Shown in pieces: positions 23,884-35,828 of a stretch of 64,000 bases of DNA. Every line of letters starts with the position of its first letter. Within the stretch, counting starts at the first letter, position 1. Where the stretch lies: the NCBI GenBank assembly GCA_009599575.1, contig VWND01000007.1, positions 62,001 through 126,000 on the forward strand. The letters run 5' to 3'. Made by a program: the position numbers and the translations under genes. The notes under the pieces are model-generated. The model searched no databases. It was not told the DNA's origin and worked only from the letters and a program-made list of their open reading frames with translations. The stretch comes from Blumeriella jaapii (Eukaryota; Ascomycota; Leotiomycetes; Helotiales; Drepanopezizaceae).

Positions 23884-25406
23884 TTACAACTCCACGATGC
23901 GCGGCCGATGCGCCATCACGCTCTCCCGAACCTCCCTCTCCCGGCCCTTCTCCTTGCCGCGCTTGAAGATGTCAGACAGCGTGTTCCCCTTCTTCTTCTT
24001 CTCCGTCTTCTCCTTCTTCTCGCCCCTGCTGCTGCCGGCGACGCTGCCCCCCTCCTCCTTCTCCTTGATCGACTTCCGGGACTTCGAGGTCCGGCTGCTC
24101 GTCGAGGCCGGCGGCGGCGGCGGCACGGCCTCGCTGCCTGTCTTCCGGACGGGGCGCTCGCTCCGCACGCTCTCGACGACGCTCTCCGCGCGTCGACTCT
24201 TCCCCCCGTGGCTCCGCTCCTCCCTTCGCCGCTCGCGGATGCGCTCCTTCTTCTGCCTCGCCGCCTCGGGCGTGATGAACTCTCCGTCGACGCTCGTCGC
24301 GACGCTGGCCTCCTCCGCGTCGGCGATGCCGCGGCGCCACGTTTCGATGCTGCCCACCTCCGTGCCCTCGTACACCATGGCAGTCTCCATGCGGATCGCG
24401 TCGGTCGCCACCTCGGCGGTGGGCCCGACCGCGTTGGCCTGGATCTTCTTGATGATCTTGTAGCCCCCGAACATGACGACCGTGACGCCGATGGCGACGC
24501 CGCCGGCGATCAGGAACTGCGGCGACGCGAGGAGCCCGAAGACGGCCGGCGACGAGCTCTTCAGCGCCGTCAGGATGCCGGGCGACATGGTCTTGAGCAG
24601 GGACGACAGCTCGGCGAGCGTGAGCGCCACCGCGGCCATGGCCTCCGGGTTCGCCTGCAGGTTCGAGATGATGGCCGTCGCCGAGTGCTGCACGCAGTGC
24701 GCCTCCATCAGCATGCTGTCCAGCTTCGTCATGGTCATCTGCAGCTCCTGCTCCTTGCGCGCGTCGTCCTGGCCTGCTGCGACGAGCAGGTCCGGAGGCA
24801 GCTTACCGTAGGCCAGGTTCATGTCGATCTCCTCGCTGTCCGCGTGGAGGTCGGGGTTCGACTGCGCGCGGAGGGGTATGAGCTGCGATGCAGAGGCCAG
24901 AGGAGGCGGACCGCCGGCCTGGGTCGGCGCTTCGCTATGTCGGCGTTGCAGGCCCGGGGTGGGCGTCTCGAAGTCGGCCGGGTGAGGAGAACGATGGGAG
25001 CCGCGGCGGGAGCCGTGATGGCTGCGCGATCTGCGCGACGAGCTGGTGTTGTCTTCTTTGATGTTGGCGAGAGGTGGTCGGGAGCGGTCGGCTGCGTCTC
25101 GAGGTCGGCGGGAGCGGTGTGAGCGTCTGGAGGAGCTCGTGGACCGGGTGTCCTGCTGGGCGTCGAGGAGCCGCTGCTCGTTCTTCCATTGTATCCTCGC
25201 CTGGTGGTCGGCTCTCAACTCGGCTTTCTTGTACTGGTAGGCGTCGCGTGCGTCCTTGAAGATGCTGACGAGCTGTTTGCCCTGGGGACGAAGGGGACGT
25301 GAGCATGAAACAGAGAAGAGCAGAGCGGGGGCAGGCGGGGCGAACTCACGGTGCTGATGACTTTGCCCGACTTGTTGATGATGGTGACGGTTTCCACGGC
25401 CGGCAT
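23884..25406 (-). CDS. Uncharacterised single-span membrane protein, Ser/Arg-rich
   Basis: One intron (25282-25349) joins a 19-codon first exon (MPAVETVTIINKSGKVIST) to a long second exon, giving 484 aa. I recall similar ascomycete proteins but no defined domain. Visible parts: a basic/coiled start (about 20-60, rich in Lys/Gln/Arg), a Ser/Arg/His-rich low-complexity part (60-140), a helical region with NLQANPEAMAAVALTLAEL, one clear transmembrane helix with Gly spacing (about 273-295, FLIAGGVAIGVTVVMFGGY), then a long charged tail with Lys/Glu runs (KKEKTEKKKK). The frame stays open upstream of the ATG through the intron, but the sequence there loses protein character. Function unknown; a membrane-anchored scaffold is only a guess. 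Confidence 0.75.
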
Positions 25407-26839
25407 CGTGATGGGATGGAGATGAGGGTATTCGAGGTTTGGGACTGGTAAGTGAAGACCAGCTCCGAGGACATGTGGAAATGCGTGGGTATGGGTGCGG
25501 TGCGTGTGCACGAGGGTCCTGACGTGTGGTTCGAATCGTGCGGTGAGGCACACAAGGTGGTGAAATGTTCGCAACAATGCCTGCCCACAAGAACCCTCTT
25601 CTCAGCCTTTCAAAGAGGGCCAAGAGAGCGCGTAGTGGTGAGAGAAGCGCAAGAGAGAAGTGCAAGAGAGAAGCGCAAGAGAGAAGCGCAAGAGAGAAGC
25701 GCAAGAGAAAGGCGGTCGAGAGAATCCTCGAAGAGTCGAAGAGAAGTCGTGTACGGTCCTTGGTACCGTATGTGCTGTACAGCCAGTTAGACTCTTCGAG
25801 CCCAACTGTCCCAATCTCCAGGTTCACCGGTGCGCCTGGGCCTACCACAATTGGAAGCGGAGAGGCGGGGATGTGATGCCGATCTGCAGGCTCTCGACGA
25901 AGCATGCAAGGCTCTACATCAGTACAGTACAGCACTTCGACGGTATATCCTCACTGCTGGCGAGACGTGAGTGGCAGCTCGTAGACTTTGACCTTCCTGT
26001 GCCGGTGCCTGACGGTACATTGGGTGGCTCGGTGGTTGGGCTGAGCTGGCCGAGGCGAACCGGAAGACAAGATGGAAGTGTGGCTAAGACTGTACAGTGA
26101 TTTGGTGACGGGTGATCACTATCTACGGGATCTGGAACGGCATTGTACAGTGCATCGTACAGCACAGTACAGTAAGTAGTGTTGCTAGCCGCAACTGCTT
26201 CGCCAGAGTGGCTGATGAGAAGAAAACAAAAGTCATGGTCCTGTGGGTAATGCGAGGAGCAGGTCTCAGATCTCTTGATGTGGCTTGTGATCACTTGTGA
26301 TCTCCTCCGATAGGCGCGTCTTCGTGTGTTGTGGTGGGTGGTATTTATGGAGTCGATGGATCACCCATAGATATGCGAATATAAGCGAGATCCTGGTGTT
26401 GATATTCACACACGTGTGTAACACGTGCTGAGCCTAGGTACAGTACAGTACTGTATGTATACAGACAGTACCAACCCATCTCTCCCCGCAGCGACTCTCT
26501 CAAACGGCTCTCCAATTCGCGCGCGATCTGCAATTGTGACCGCCATACGAGAGACAAGCCATCCCCGACCCCGAGCGTCTCTACCGTGGCATCATCACTT
26601 ACCCATTGGGGACGCCGACATTCAAAGGATGAGGAGAATCTTGTTTCTGCAGGGCCCGAGATAACCCGCCATGGAATCCCATCAGCCTTATCCGCACTTT
26701 GGCCGCCCTCTCGATGAAGCGCGATCCTGCTCCGCAGGCATGGTCCGCGACGGAGTATATAACCAGCAGCCGCCCGCCAGTGGTAAGGCCGCCGCGTCTG
26801 CTGCGACCCAACTCCCGCGGCCTGGACCCAGAAGCGAAG
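25407..26839. other. Divergent intergenic region
   Basis: 1.4 kb between the single-span protein gene (minus) and the permease gene (plus). It contains a 13-bp minisatellite (25641-25708), ACAGT tracts (25920-25935, 26150-26175, 26436-26470) and a CACACGTGTG palindrome near 26409. An open frame in the permease frame extends up to 26699, but homologous sequence starts at 26840. Confidence 0.6.
25641..25708. repeat. 13-bp minisatellite
   Basis: About five head-to-tail copies of AGAGAGAAGCGCA, one with a T for C. They lie upstream of the single-span membrane protein gene. Confidence 0.85.
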
Positions 26840-28540
26840 ATGGGCATCCTGAAGCGCATCAAGAATTACGCATCCAAGGAATACGAGCATCCTGGCGAGG
26901 CGAAGCTTGTCTGGAAGCTTGGTATGTCTCGAGCTCTCTGTGTGCTTTTTTTGCCCGTGCTGATAGGCATCCCAGATTTCTTCATCTTGACCTTTTGCTG
27001 TCTCATGTACCTGTTGAATTATCTGGATCGGTCCAACTTGGCGAATGCCTACGTTTCGGGCATGAAGGAGGAGTTGCACTTCAAGGGAAATCAGTACAAT
27101 GTGATCAACACGGTGTTTACGGTGGGGTATGCCATGAGATTGTCTGGGGCTCGCGAACGATGAGGTTAATCATGCTCGACAGCTACATTCTCGGCCAGGT
27201 TCCCAGTAATCTGGCTCTCTACCACCTCAAGCCCCGCATCTTCTTCCCTAGTATGATGATAATTTGGGGCAGTCTCACCAGTAAGAAGTTGAGAAATCCA
27301 CACTTCTGATGTGCTTGAGAGACCACGTCGAAAGCCTATCCGAAGCATGGATGCAGGAGATACTGACTCCGTGCCATAGTGGTCACAGCCGCGGTCAAAA
27401 CCCCCCAGCAAATAATGGCCATTCGCTTCTTCCTCGGCATCGCTGAGTCGTCGACCTTCGCTGGGACACACTACATTCTCGGATCCTGGTACACCGGTCG
27501 GGAGCTCGGAAAACGTAGTGGTATCTTTACGGCATCGGGCCTCGCAGGCACCATGTTTGGAGGCTTCCTGCAGACAGGCATCAACTCTGGGCTCCATGGG
27601 ACGCACGGCCTGGCCGGTTGGAGATGGCTGTTCATCATCGACGGTGTGATCACGATGCCCATCGCTCTCTACGGATTCCTGCTCTTCCCAGACACGCCAG
27701 CCTCGACGACGGCATGCTACCTTACCACTGCGGAGCGAGCGCTCGCCATCTCTCGCGTGCCGGAGGTGCCGGAACGACGACCCTTCAACCTGGCCTTCGT
27801 CAAGAGGGTCTTCACCTCCTGGTACTGGTATGGCTTCGTCATGCTCTGGATCATCGCCGGAGAGACCGAGTCCTTCTCCACCAACTCGCTTCTGGCCCTC
27901 TACATGAAATCCACCAACAAGTACACCATCCCGCAGCTCAACAACTACCCCACGGGCGTGCCCGCCGTCGGCATCATCTCCACCCTGTTCTGGGCCACGC
28001 TGACGGACTTCTTGGGCGGCAAACGCTACCTGGTCGGCTATTTCATTGGCATCACGGGCATCGCGACCGCGGTCATGATACTCACCACCGACAAGACCTC
28101 GGTGATCTTCGCCGCCTACTACTGGGCAGGCAGCGTCTACGCCTGCCAAGCTACCTTCTTCGCGTGGGCCAACGACGCCATGAGATTTGAAGAGGACAGT
28201 CTACGCGCCGTGGTCATTGCCAGCATGAACTGCGCCAGCAACGCCGTGAACGCGTGGTGGAGTCTGCTCTTCTACTCGGCTAACTTTGCGCCCAATTTCA
28301 CGGTGAGCATTCCCGTGTCCCGCGGGTGCGAGTGCAGAGAAGCCATTGCTGACGTTTGGCTTGCAGCGGGGTATGTGGGCCATGATTGGCGTCTCCGCCG
28401 CGATGGCGATCTGGACCAGTGGGCTGCTGTTCATGACGACGCGAGCGGACAAGAAGCGCGTCCTGGAGCTGGAGATGCGTTACATGCAGGAGAAGGAGTA
28501 CGAGGCGGCCAGGTCTCAGGCTGCGGGAGAAGCGTCTTGA
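26840..28540 (+). CDS. MFS permease, anion:cation symporter (DAL5/allantoate-pantothenate) family
   Basis: Four introns (26922-26975, 27127-27182, 27281-27379, 28303-28366) give 475 aa. The start [11 protein letters not shown] and the polar segment [10 protein letters not shown] are typical of the family; TM1 follows with [18 protein letters not shown]. The sequence continues with the [13 protein letters not shown] helix, [20 protein letters not shown], a WLFIIDG motif and about twelve hydrophobic spans, ending in a charged cytosolic tail. Relatives import allantoate, pantothenate, nicotinate or other carboxylates with protons across the plasma membrane; the substrate here cannot be told. An in-frame ATG at 26699 would add 47 residues of unlikely character. 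Confidence 0.9.
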
Positions 28541-30069
28541 CAAGAACCATCGACCTGTGCTACGCGCTACATCCATCACGCTGGTTCGCGCAGGCCCTGC
28601 GTAATACTTCGATTCGTGTAATGAAGCCTGTACGGCTTAGGGCCCCGGGATCTAACGAGAACGGTTTGTATCTGGCGCTGTGTCGAATAATCCTGTCTTC
28701 GCTCAATAAAACGGGTATCTGTATACAGACCTACATATGGAGATCAAAATGTACGAGACCTCACGAAGAGCTGCCTTCAGACGAGTCCCGCCACCACCAT
28801 CACCAACTCGCCATTCCGAAAAGCGTGAATTCCGTGGATTCCGAGAGTCAATTCCGAGAGGACGACTTCGACCTGTGATGGGCAGTTGTACGCAGTAAGT
28901 AGGCAAATAAAGCCCGTACGCAGCACGGGTAAACCGAGTTTTCTCTACCCGGATTATGTGTGCTGTGCTGTGCTGTGCTGTGATAGCCGCGTATCCGCAA
29001 CATCACACACAGCCAGCATCCAGTGTTGTCGTCTCGGGAGTTGGGTGTGGGTTCGGCTTTTGTTGACTTTCGCTTAATCTTGGGGCTCCGGGCGGGCGGG
29101 GGGGGGGGGGGAGAAGGCTGCCTGTCATATCTCACCGATGTACAGTACAGTACAGTACAGTATGTACGGCGAAATGTACAGTACCTCTCCTGACTGGGTG
29201 TCTACCTCGTGATTTCCTACGACTTGCGTAGCTCGACGACAACAACAACGGTGGGTGGGTGGGTGGATGCTTGGATGCATGGTGTGGACTTTCGCGCCGT
29301 GCTGTGCCGAGAAGTGAGGTGAGGTGAGGTTAAGTGAAGTGATGATGTCAATGATTCACGCGCCCATGACACAGGCTTTGGTTGGCTAGGCCCCGCCCAG
29401 TTCAGCCACAGGCTGCGCGAGATGGTGTCGGTTTCCTACTGTGTAGATTTGCATTCGTGATGTGTACAGTACAGTAGGTGCTGTGTGATGTTTGAAGGTT
29501 ATGAGGGGATCGGGGTCAAGGAGAAGGGGGAGAAGAAGAAGAAGAAGAAGAAGAAGAAGAAGAAGAAGAAGAAGAAGAAGAAGAAGAAGAAGAAGAAGAA
29601 GAAGAAGAAGAAGAAGAAGAAGAAGAAGAAGAAGAAGAAGAAGAAGATGGGATGCTTGTGAGATAGAGAAGGGGTTGTATGGATCCGAAGCTCGTGACTG
29701 GGGGAGTGGAAGAGGTACTGTACTGTACATACTGTAGTGGTTGTCCAGCTTGACGAGGACTGGCCGAGGGAAAGACGGTGCGCGTTTGTGCTTCTTCTTC
29801 TCGCCTGGCTTTTCGTTGTTTGGAGATTCTAGGGATGGTTTTTGGTTGATCTATATACAAATGTGAAGACCTGACTGAGTCCTTATGTTATCCGAGTGAT
29901 TGGTGGCCAGAAATCAACGGATCACTACCTTATGTACGATTTTGTCTACACAGGGCGCGGGTCATAAAAGCCCATGGTGAATCTGAGCAAAAAAACAGGA
30001 AATTGCCACTTGGCGTGCACAGCTTTTGTACCAGTACAGTTTGTACAAAAGTACAAAACACATGCTGTC
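28541..30069. other. Convergent intergenic region with simple repeats
   Basis: 1.5 kb after the permease and before the lactonase 3' end. It holds a G run (29097-29111), ACAGT tracts (29138-29165, 29464-29475, 29715-29735), and a long GAA tract (29531-29646). No gene was seen; long open frames over the GAA tract are products of the repeat. Confidence 0.65.
29531..29646. repeat. Uninterrupted (GAA)n tract, about 115 bp
   Basis: About 38 pure triplets without a visible break. The purine-only strand is plus. It could form triplex DNA. It lies between convergent genes. Confidence 0.95.
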
Positions 30070-31287
30070 CTAGGTGCATCCGACCCCGAAGTCTTTGCAG
30101 ACCTCCCTCCCCACCGCCGTGACGTTCTCGACGACCCAGAGCCGGTAGTCCGAGAAGACAAAGAGCTTTCCGGGCGCGAACGCAAAGTTGTTGCTCGTCT
30201 CGCCGAGGAAGATCTTGCCGAGTACTACCGCAACACAGATGTCAGTCCGAGAAACCGTCAGGACGGAGGGAATGATCGAAACCTACATTTTCCCACGGGG
30301 TCCCAGACGTGGACGCCGTCGCCACAGCCCGCCCAGACGTTGCCGTTCGTGTCACAGCTAGGCGAGGGAGAGTCAGCACAGTCTCTCGGGGACGCACGAC
30401 GAGGCCAGCCGAACGAGGCCGGGTCCCACGTACTGAATGCCATCCGGAAAGCCGCTGTCGGCAAAGGCAAAGATCCGCCGGTTGCTCAGCATCTTCTGCT
30501 CCACGACGTCGTAGGCGTAGATCGTGGCCGGTCCCGTGGCGTTGAAGTGGTAGCCCTGCGCGCCCGTGTCGGACACGTACAGCGTCTGGAAGTCCGGCGA
30601 GAACTCCAGCCCGTTCGGCTGCACGAAGCCATCGGCCACGGCCTGGACGACGCCCGTGCTGGGCTCAAAGCGATACACCTGCTGGGGCAGCGACGGCTCC
30701 GGCCGGAACGACTGGATGTGGCCGTAGCTGGTGTCCGTGAACCACAGGTCGCCGGTGACGGGGTGCTGGCGCACGTCGTTGATGGAGGAGAAGTTGCGGC
30801 CCTGGTAGTTCGTCAGGAGAACCTCGGACGTGTTGCGGTTGGGGTCGACGGCCAGGAGCTGCGAGTAGCGCTCGAGATGGCCCTGGTCGCAGTAGACGTG
30901 TTGCGGCGGCGTCTGCGTCTGGTCGGCGCCGGGAGGGTAGTAGGACGAGCCCCCGTTGGCCTCGGACAGGTTGGGAAAGCGGCTGCTGCGGACCGAGTGG
31001 TCGTCGAGAGAGACGATGGTGATGTTGATGCTCTCTTCCAGATTGCGATAGTTGGACGTGATGTAGAGCGCGTTGTCCTTCTTGTTGTAGATGCCGGACT
31101 CGTGGAAGGCTCTCCATGGTAGATCGGCCACCTGTCGCGCGCTGGCGCTTTCTCCCAGAACCGATGGGAACTGCGGACTGTAGCTGAGCAGCGAGATGCC
31201 GGGCGTGGTGAGATTGCTGGCGACGAGACTGCTGAAATAGGTGGCGTCTCTGGCCTGGGCCAGGAGGTCGACGCTCAAGTAGGACAT
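30070..31287 (-). CDS. SMP-30/gluconolactonase-like beta-propeller lactonase
   Basis: Two introns (30225-30286, 30358-30433) give 359 aa. The SGL beta-propeller is shown by SSINDVRQHPVTGDLWFTDTSYG (metal-site region with Asn-Asp), the segment around NGLEFSPD and LYVSDTGA, and a spliced DGIHCDTNGNVWAGCGDGVHVW, the conserved final blades. Enzymes of this type hydrolyse aldonolactones or related esters using one divalent metal. Several N-glycosylation sequons (NITI, NTS, NFSS, NATG) suggest secretion, but the first residues from the ATG at 31287 make no clear signal peptide; an upstream exon may be missing. A second family member, a pseudogene, is at 50484-51622. Confidence 0.85.
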
Positions 31288-32265
31288 GGCCGCAGGGAGT
31301 CACTTCACGCCCGCCGCGAGACGTGTGTTCGAAAGAAAGCGACGGAGGGACGGAGTGGGAAACAGCTGCAGCTTCATCTGGTCCGTCTAGACCAGCTCCG
31401 TTATAAATCCCAAGTCGAGATATGTACTGCACAGGAGCATGGTGGCCACTAGAGTGCTTGGGCCGCCACAGAAGAGATGGGACTTTCGTGACGAGAGTCC
31501 TTCATTTCCTCTCCAACTCGGCCGGAGACAAGCTTGCCATGATTGGGTTCGAGAAGCTTACTACACCCGGATAACAATGCATTTTGGGTTTTGCTCCTCG
31601 TTCTACAGTACCGTACCGTCGATTCGCCGAGCAAACCGCGACGGCTCACATCCGAAACGATCAATGACTTCGACAAGCTCTCGGAGCCAAGATCCCCAAA
31701 CCTCTCCGGAGTCAGCTTCATTCACAATACGCCGAAAAAGGTAGATTGCAAAGGTATCTCACCGTTGTGTGTACGAAGAGTCTGGGCTGGCCAATCCGCT
31801 AGTCGCGATTCGTACGGTTTAAGAAAACCTTCTTTCAACGCTTAACTGAAATCAAACTTCAACCTTCTTCCCAGTGCCAAAAGCTTTTACGATTCAAGCC
31901 AAACTCAATCTTCCAAACCTTCGTACGGCTCTTTGTCATAATCGCACTTTTTCTCTTCGCCACGATATTGTGACCAACCTCGTATAATTCCCTGAAGATA
32001 CAGACAAAGAGCTGAAAGGAAGGAAGCTCTCGGGGCGAACTATATACACTGTAGAGCCCCTGCCTGGGGCCAAGCCAGAACTGTAACGGGAAGCTGAACA
32101 GTCGAAGCCGAACAGCCAAATGGCTGGGCCGTTAAACCCCCCCCCCCCCCCCACTCCCGAAAAAAAAGCTGGCCTCCAGCTCTACAGAAAATACACAGTG
32201 CTAATTGAATGAACGGCTGCAATTGCAGTCAAAAAAAGAAAGAAAGAAAGAAAGAAAGAAAGCCA
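31288..32265. other. Intergenic with homopolymer and AAAG repeats
   Basis: About 1 kb holding a C run of 16 (32137-32152) and an (AAAG)n tract (32231-32262). No gene was seen. Pol sequence would be expected here if the adjacent Gag fragment belonged to a full element; I find none. Confidence 0.6.
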
Positions 32266-32862
32266 CTACTGAAAAGCCCACTCCGAACCGTCTGAAAGCT
32301 CCTCGGCTAGCGCAGCCTGAAATCCAGCCTCATCTTCAACGCCATACAACCCAGTTGCAGCCATTTGCTTTCTCTTCAGAACTCCAGGAGCAATGGCGGG
32401 TCTGAATTTGCAGTCCGCAATCCGGTGGTTTGCTCCGCCGCACCTGGTGCAACTGCCTGTACGGCGCCAAGCCTCTCTTTGAGCTATTGACGAAGTCCCA
32501 GCTCTATGCCGAACTGGGTATTTCTGCTCTAGGATTAGGCTTTCGTCTTTGTTGATTGCTTCTGAAGCCTCAATTGCTCCTAGCTCGCTGATACGTTCAA
32601 GCTCCCCTCGTTCGTCGATTTGGGTTATCTCCATGGGGTCGCCAGCGTCGTATCTCAACCGGGGGGTCGGTGTCTTCGTACACATACCGACCGCCCGACG
32701 GGGAGCGTTTCGAGGGTGTTCGGCGGCGTGCTGATGCCGGCCTGGCCCGAAGGAAAAGGAGAAGAAGGGCCGGATTTGGATGGGCCGAAATTGACGGACC
32801 GGGAACCCGAACCCACCCGGCGTTGCAAAAACGCGCTGTACGCAACCCAAGTGGTGGGTCAA
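32266..32862 (-). pseudogene. Orphan Gag fragment with CCHC zinc knuckle
   Basis: A 198-codon frame contains CTRCGGANHRIADC, a retroviral-type zinc knuckle (C-x2-C-x4-H-x4-C) near residue 140, preceded by RYDAGDPMEI and acidic helices as in fungal Ty3/Gypsy or Ty1/Copia Gag. No protease or polymerase follows it on the minus strand, and no LTR was recognised. Unlike the relic at the left edge its composition is normal, so it shows no heavy RIP. It may be a solo fragment or a domesticated Gag-like gene. The first residues are poor in protein character, so the true start may be internal. Confidence 0.55.
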
Positions 32863-34790
32863 TCCAGATGGCCCCGGAGCAGCCTCTTCTTCACCGGGTC
32901 GGCGAAACTGTGCCGAAAAGTCGATTCGTACTGTACAGTATTTTAGCTTTAATTCAGGGGTACCAGGGATCCACCAAACTTGTCAGCATCCACCGAATGT
33001 GTCAGGGTCGGGTAAACACAGCCTGGGCCGATGATTTTCGGTCACATCGTCGGTTCGTGTCGAGATTTTCAAGCTGCTCACGTTCTCAGATGCGTTGCTG
33101 CATGTGTAATGGAAGAGAACTGGCGGAGCCTTCTTGGAATGGTGTAGACATGGCTATGACATGGCTAGTCTAGAAGCGAAAGAATAATCGAATAACAAAG
33201 AGGAGGTTGGTGCTGTAGTACTGTAGCTGTCGGGGGTGCTTTTACTCCGGACGAAGGGTCTGTATAGTGTGACGAACCTCATATTTTCCCTTAAGATACA
33301 GGCAGATATCCCTCTTATGCCTCCGCTGGTCGTTCCTATACTACTCGCCTCTTCCAGCAACAAAGGGTTGGAATCGAGCACATTCCGTCGTCAAGAGACG
33401 ATGATTCAAATAATGCAAATGACGCTAAGGCTTATGAAAAACTCCCATCCGACGCAGTTAATCACCACGATTCTCCTGACCTGGTATTCGGGAAGGTGTC
33501 GAAGTCTAAAGCAAAAGCTTCTTTTCAAGCATACCCCGGATTACAAGAAACCTTCCTCTTACGAAACTTTTTGGTTACGACGACGTTCTTCTAATTATCC
33601 GTTCCTGGTTCCAAAAAGAAGCTTTGGTACAGAATCCGCGGCTAGTTCCAATTTCAAAGCAAATGAGGATGGGCTGGTTGATTGGATCACGTGCTGCTCA
33701 AGTCCCTTCCCTTTTGTCTTACCCGCTTTATTTAAGGCCTGCCAGGTCCATCCCTCCTGGGGGATTACAGTAACACTCGGAGCATTCGATGATTCATTTT
33801 ATGCTTTTTCATGCTTGTGGTTAAGAAACGCGTTTAATGTCAGGGTTTGATGGCAGAGAAGTGCGAATTCGAGCGGTCATCTGGTCCGGTCCGAGTCCCC
33901 TGGTCATTAATCAATATTGAAATCCATCATGTTGTTTTCGATGAAGCGTAGTTCACGCCGCACAAAGTACTTCTCTTCGACCGCACCCACGACCCGCTGT
34001 ATCAGCCTTCCACCGCTTCTTGCGCTTGTTATACAAAGATGTTGCATCTCGACCTTTGCCAGATCGACAGCCACACGACGCTGAAAAACGTGACCGAAAG
34101 CTTAGAAGGCGCTGGCAGAACATAACAAGGCATTGCCGGCCAGTATCAAAGCTATCGTGCCAACCAGACTTAGCACAATCTCATCTTCTCAACTCGCGGC
34201 TTTATCAAATCCGCCTGCGGAAACCTTCTGCTGAAATCTCCTCCCGACACCACTTCCTCAACAGTAAACCCTTCTTCTTCTTCTTCTCTCACTGATTCCA
34301 GTACCGTACAGAACGTACCGCTTCTTTTCATTTCTTTTTCTTCTCCGCGCGTTCCACGAGCGACATTCACCCAGGCACTGTTTCGTACAGCCGCGAATCT
34401 CTCCACGACCGACCACTCTGACAAGCCTCCCTCGCGGTACGTACCTTATGTACAGTACACGGCTACGCTCCTAAGGCCGGAAGGAAGCTCGACGGGCTCG
34501 GAGTCCATCCCCTCTCAGAAGCACACACAGCCAGAAAGACCCTCGCGTGCACGCCAAACGCCAATTCAACGTCTGGGTCCTCGCCAAAGCTCACGCACTC
34601 ACTTACTTACAGCACGCTCGAAAACGCCAGCCCACAACTTTCTTCCAGAAGACTGTCAGTTCCAACACCCCGGCGGCAAAACATACCTCGACGAAAATCC
34701 CACTTTGCAAGCTTCCACGAGAAGAGCTTAAAAACTCCATGTGCATACATATCAGCATACAAACATACTTTATACTTTATACTTTATACT

Positions 34791-34922
34791 TACACATATA
34801 TACACATATACACATATACACATATACACATATACACATATACACATATACACATATACACATATACACATATACACATATACACATATACACATATACA
34901 CATATACACATATACACATATA
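34791..34922. repeat. (CACATATA)n array
   Basis: About sixteen 8-bp units, nearly perfect. Open frames across it are artefacts of the repeat. Confidence 0.9.
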
Positions 34923-35173
34923 GGTACACATATATACATACCTATACACAAACAAACAAAACACACAAACACACAAAAAACAAACAGTTCCAGCACAAAA
35001 CCATCACAAACCGCATCACAACCCCATCCATCCCCCCCCCCCCCCCCTCCTCCTACCCCCCCCTCTTCTCCCCCATCTAAAAAAAACAATTGTGACAAAA
35101 CAGGCCAGCCACATCACCTCACGAACACTCCATCCGCCCCCCCCAAGCCCCAACCCCCAAGCCCAAGCCCTAA

Positions 35174-35224
35174 ACCCCAACCCCAAGCCTTAAACCCCAA
35201 CCCCAACCCCAACCCCAACCCCAA
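35174..35224. repeat. CCCCAA-type repeats, telomere-like
   Basis: A run of CCCCAA units mixed with CCCTAAA and CCTTAAA variants, next to CCCAAGCC repeats (35145-35173). It is degenerate and internal to the window. It resembles telomere-type DNA but is not the perfect TTAGGG array of fungal telomeres. Confidence 0.6.
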
Positions 35225-35545
35225 GCACAAAGCACCAAACCCCAGCAGTGAAAAAGGTTTCCACCACAAAAGAAAAAGCCGATTCGGATCGCGTGCAAAA
35301 ACGAACGAACGACTGTACATACAAATATACAAATATACATACATACATACCAAGACCGTACCCTCGTCCCGTCTCATCTCATCTGTTAGGGTGACGGAAC
35401 ACTGCCTGCGCGCACTGATGATGATGATGATGATGGAGTAGGCGCAGAAGAGGGGAGGCAGTGTGAAGCGAAGCGAGGACACGCGCAGCCGAGTTTCGTC
35501 AAGCAAGTCTACTGTATTTGTTCAACTTGGGGAGATGATTGATGG

Positions 35546-35577
<32 letters not shown>
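35546..35577. repeat. A32 homopolymer
   Basis: Thirty-two consecutive A residues just beyond the 3' end of the minus-strand GH76 gene. On the plus strand it could be a retroposed poly(A) tail, but no retroposed gene body was recognised upstream. Confidence 0.85.
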
Positions 35578-35581
<4 letters not shown>

Positions 35582-35828
35582 CCCCCGGTTGAGTAAAGCG
35601 CCGTTGGTGGCGAATCCAGATCCTGAAGCTCAACCCATCCCATCCACCAGGGCCAGGAGATCATGCGAACCAATACCCGGTCAGTACCTAGCCAGAAAAA
35701 CCGCCCCAGACCAAGACTGAGAGAGAGAAATGCCCCCCCAAAAAAAGCAAGATCGAGACTCCAATTTGCAACACCGCGTCCCGTTCGACCCGTTTTCCCC
35801 ACCCGTTCCGTTCCGTTCCGTTCGCACC

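Larger units (their letters stand above)
32863..35828. other. Gene-poor stretch rich in simple repeats
   Basis: 3 kb without a gene I can support. An open plus-strand stretch of roughly 33296-33592 has mixed polar composition but no start, splice context or family likeness. From about 34240 the sequence is C/T-rich. It then carries the CACATATA array, C runs (35032-35047), CCCCAA-type repeats, a (GATG)-type tract at 35418-35435 and an A run of 32 (35546-35577). Confidence 0.6.

Noticed and set aside
23563..25122. 519-codon plus-strand open frame
   Set aside because: It is the antisense shadow of the GC-rich membrane protein gene on the minus strand.
25440..25540. tRNA-like B box GGTTCGAATC near 25510
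   Set aside because: No A box or cloverleaf can be folded from the flanking sequence.
25407..25935. N-terminal extension of the membrane protein frame up to 25935
   Set aside because: It reads through the intron at 25282-25349 and a 13-bp minisatellite; the ATG at 25406 with splicing gives a coherent protein.
29386..29860. Long Leu-, Arg- and Ser-rich open frames on both strands
   Set aside because: They are translations of the GAA tract at 29531-29646, not genes.
33236..33850. Possible gene remnant with an open stretch at about 33296-33592
   Set aside because: No start codon context, intron signals or recognisable family; left as intergenic.
34547..35098. Open frames of Tyr/Thr/His/Ile or Cys/Val/Tyr repeats
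   Set aside because: They come from the CACATATA array and neighbouring C runs.
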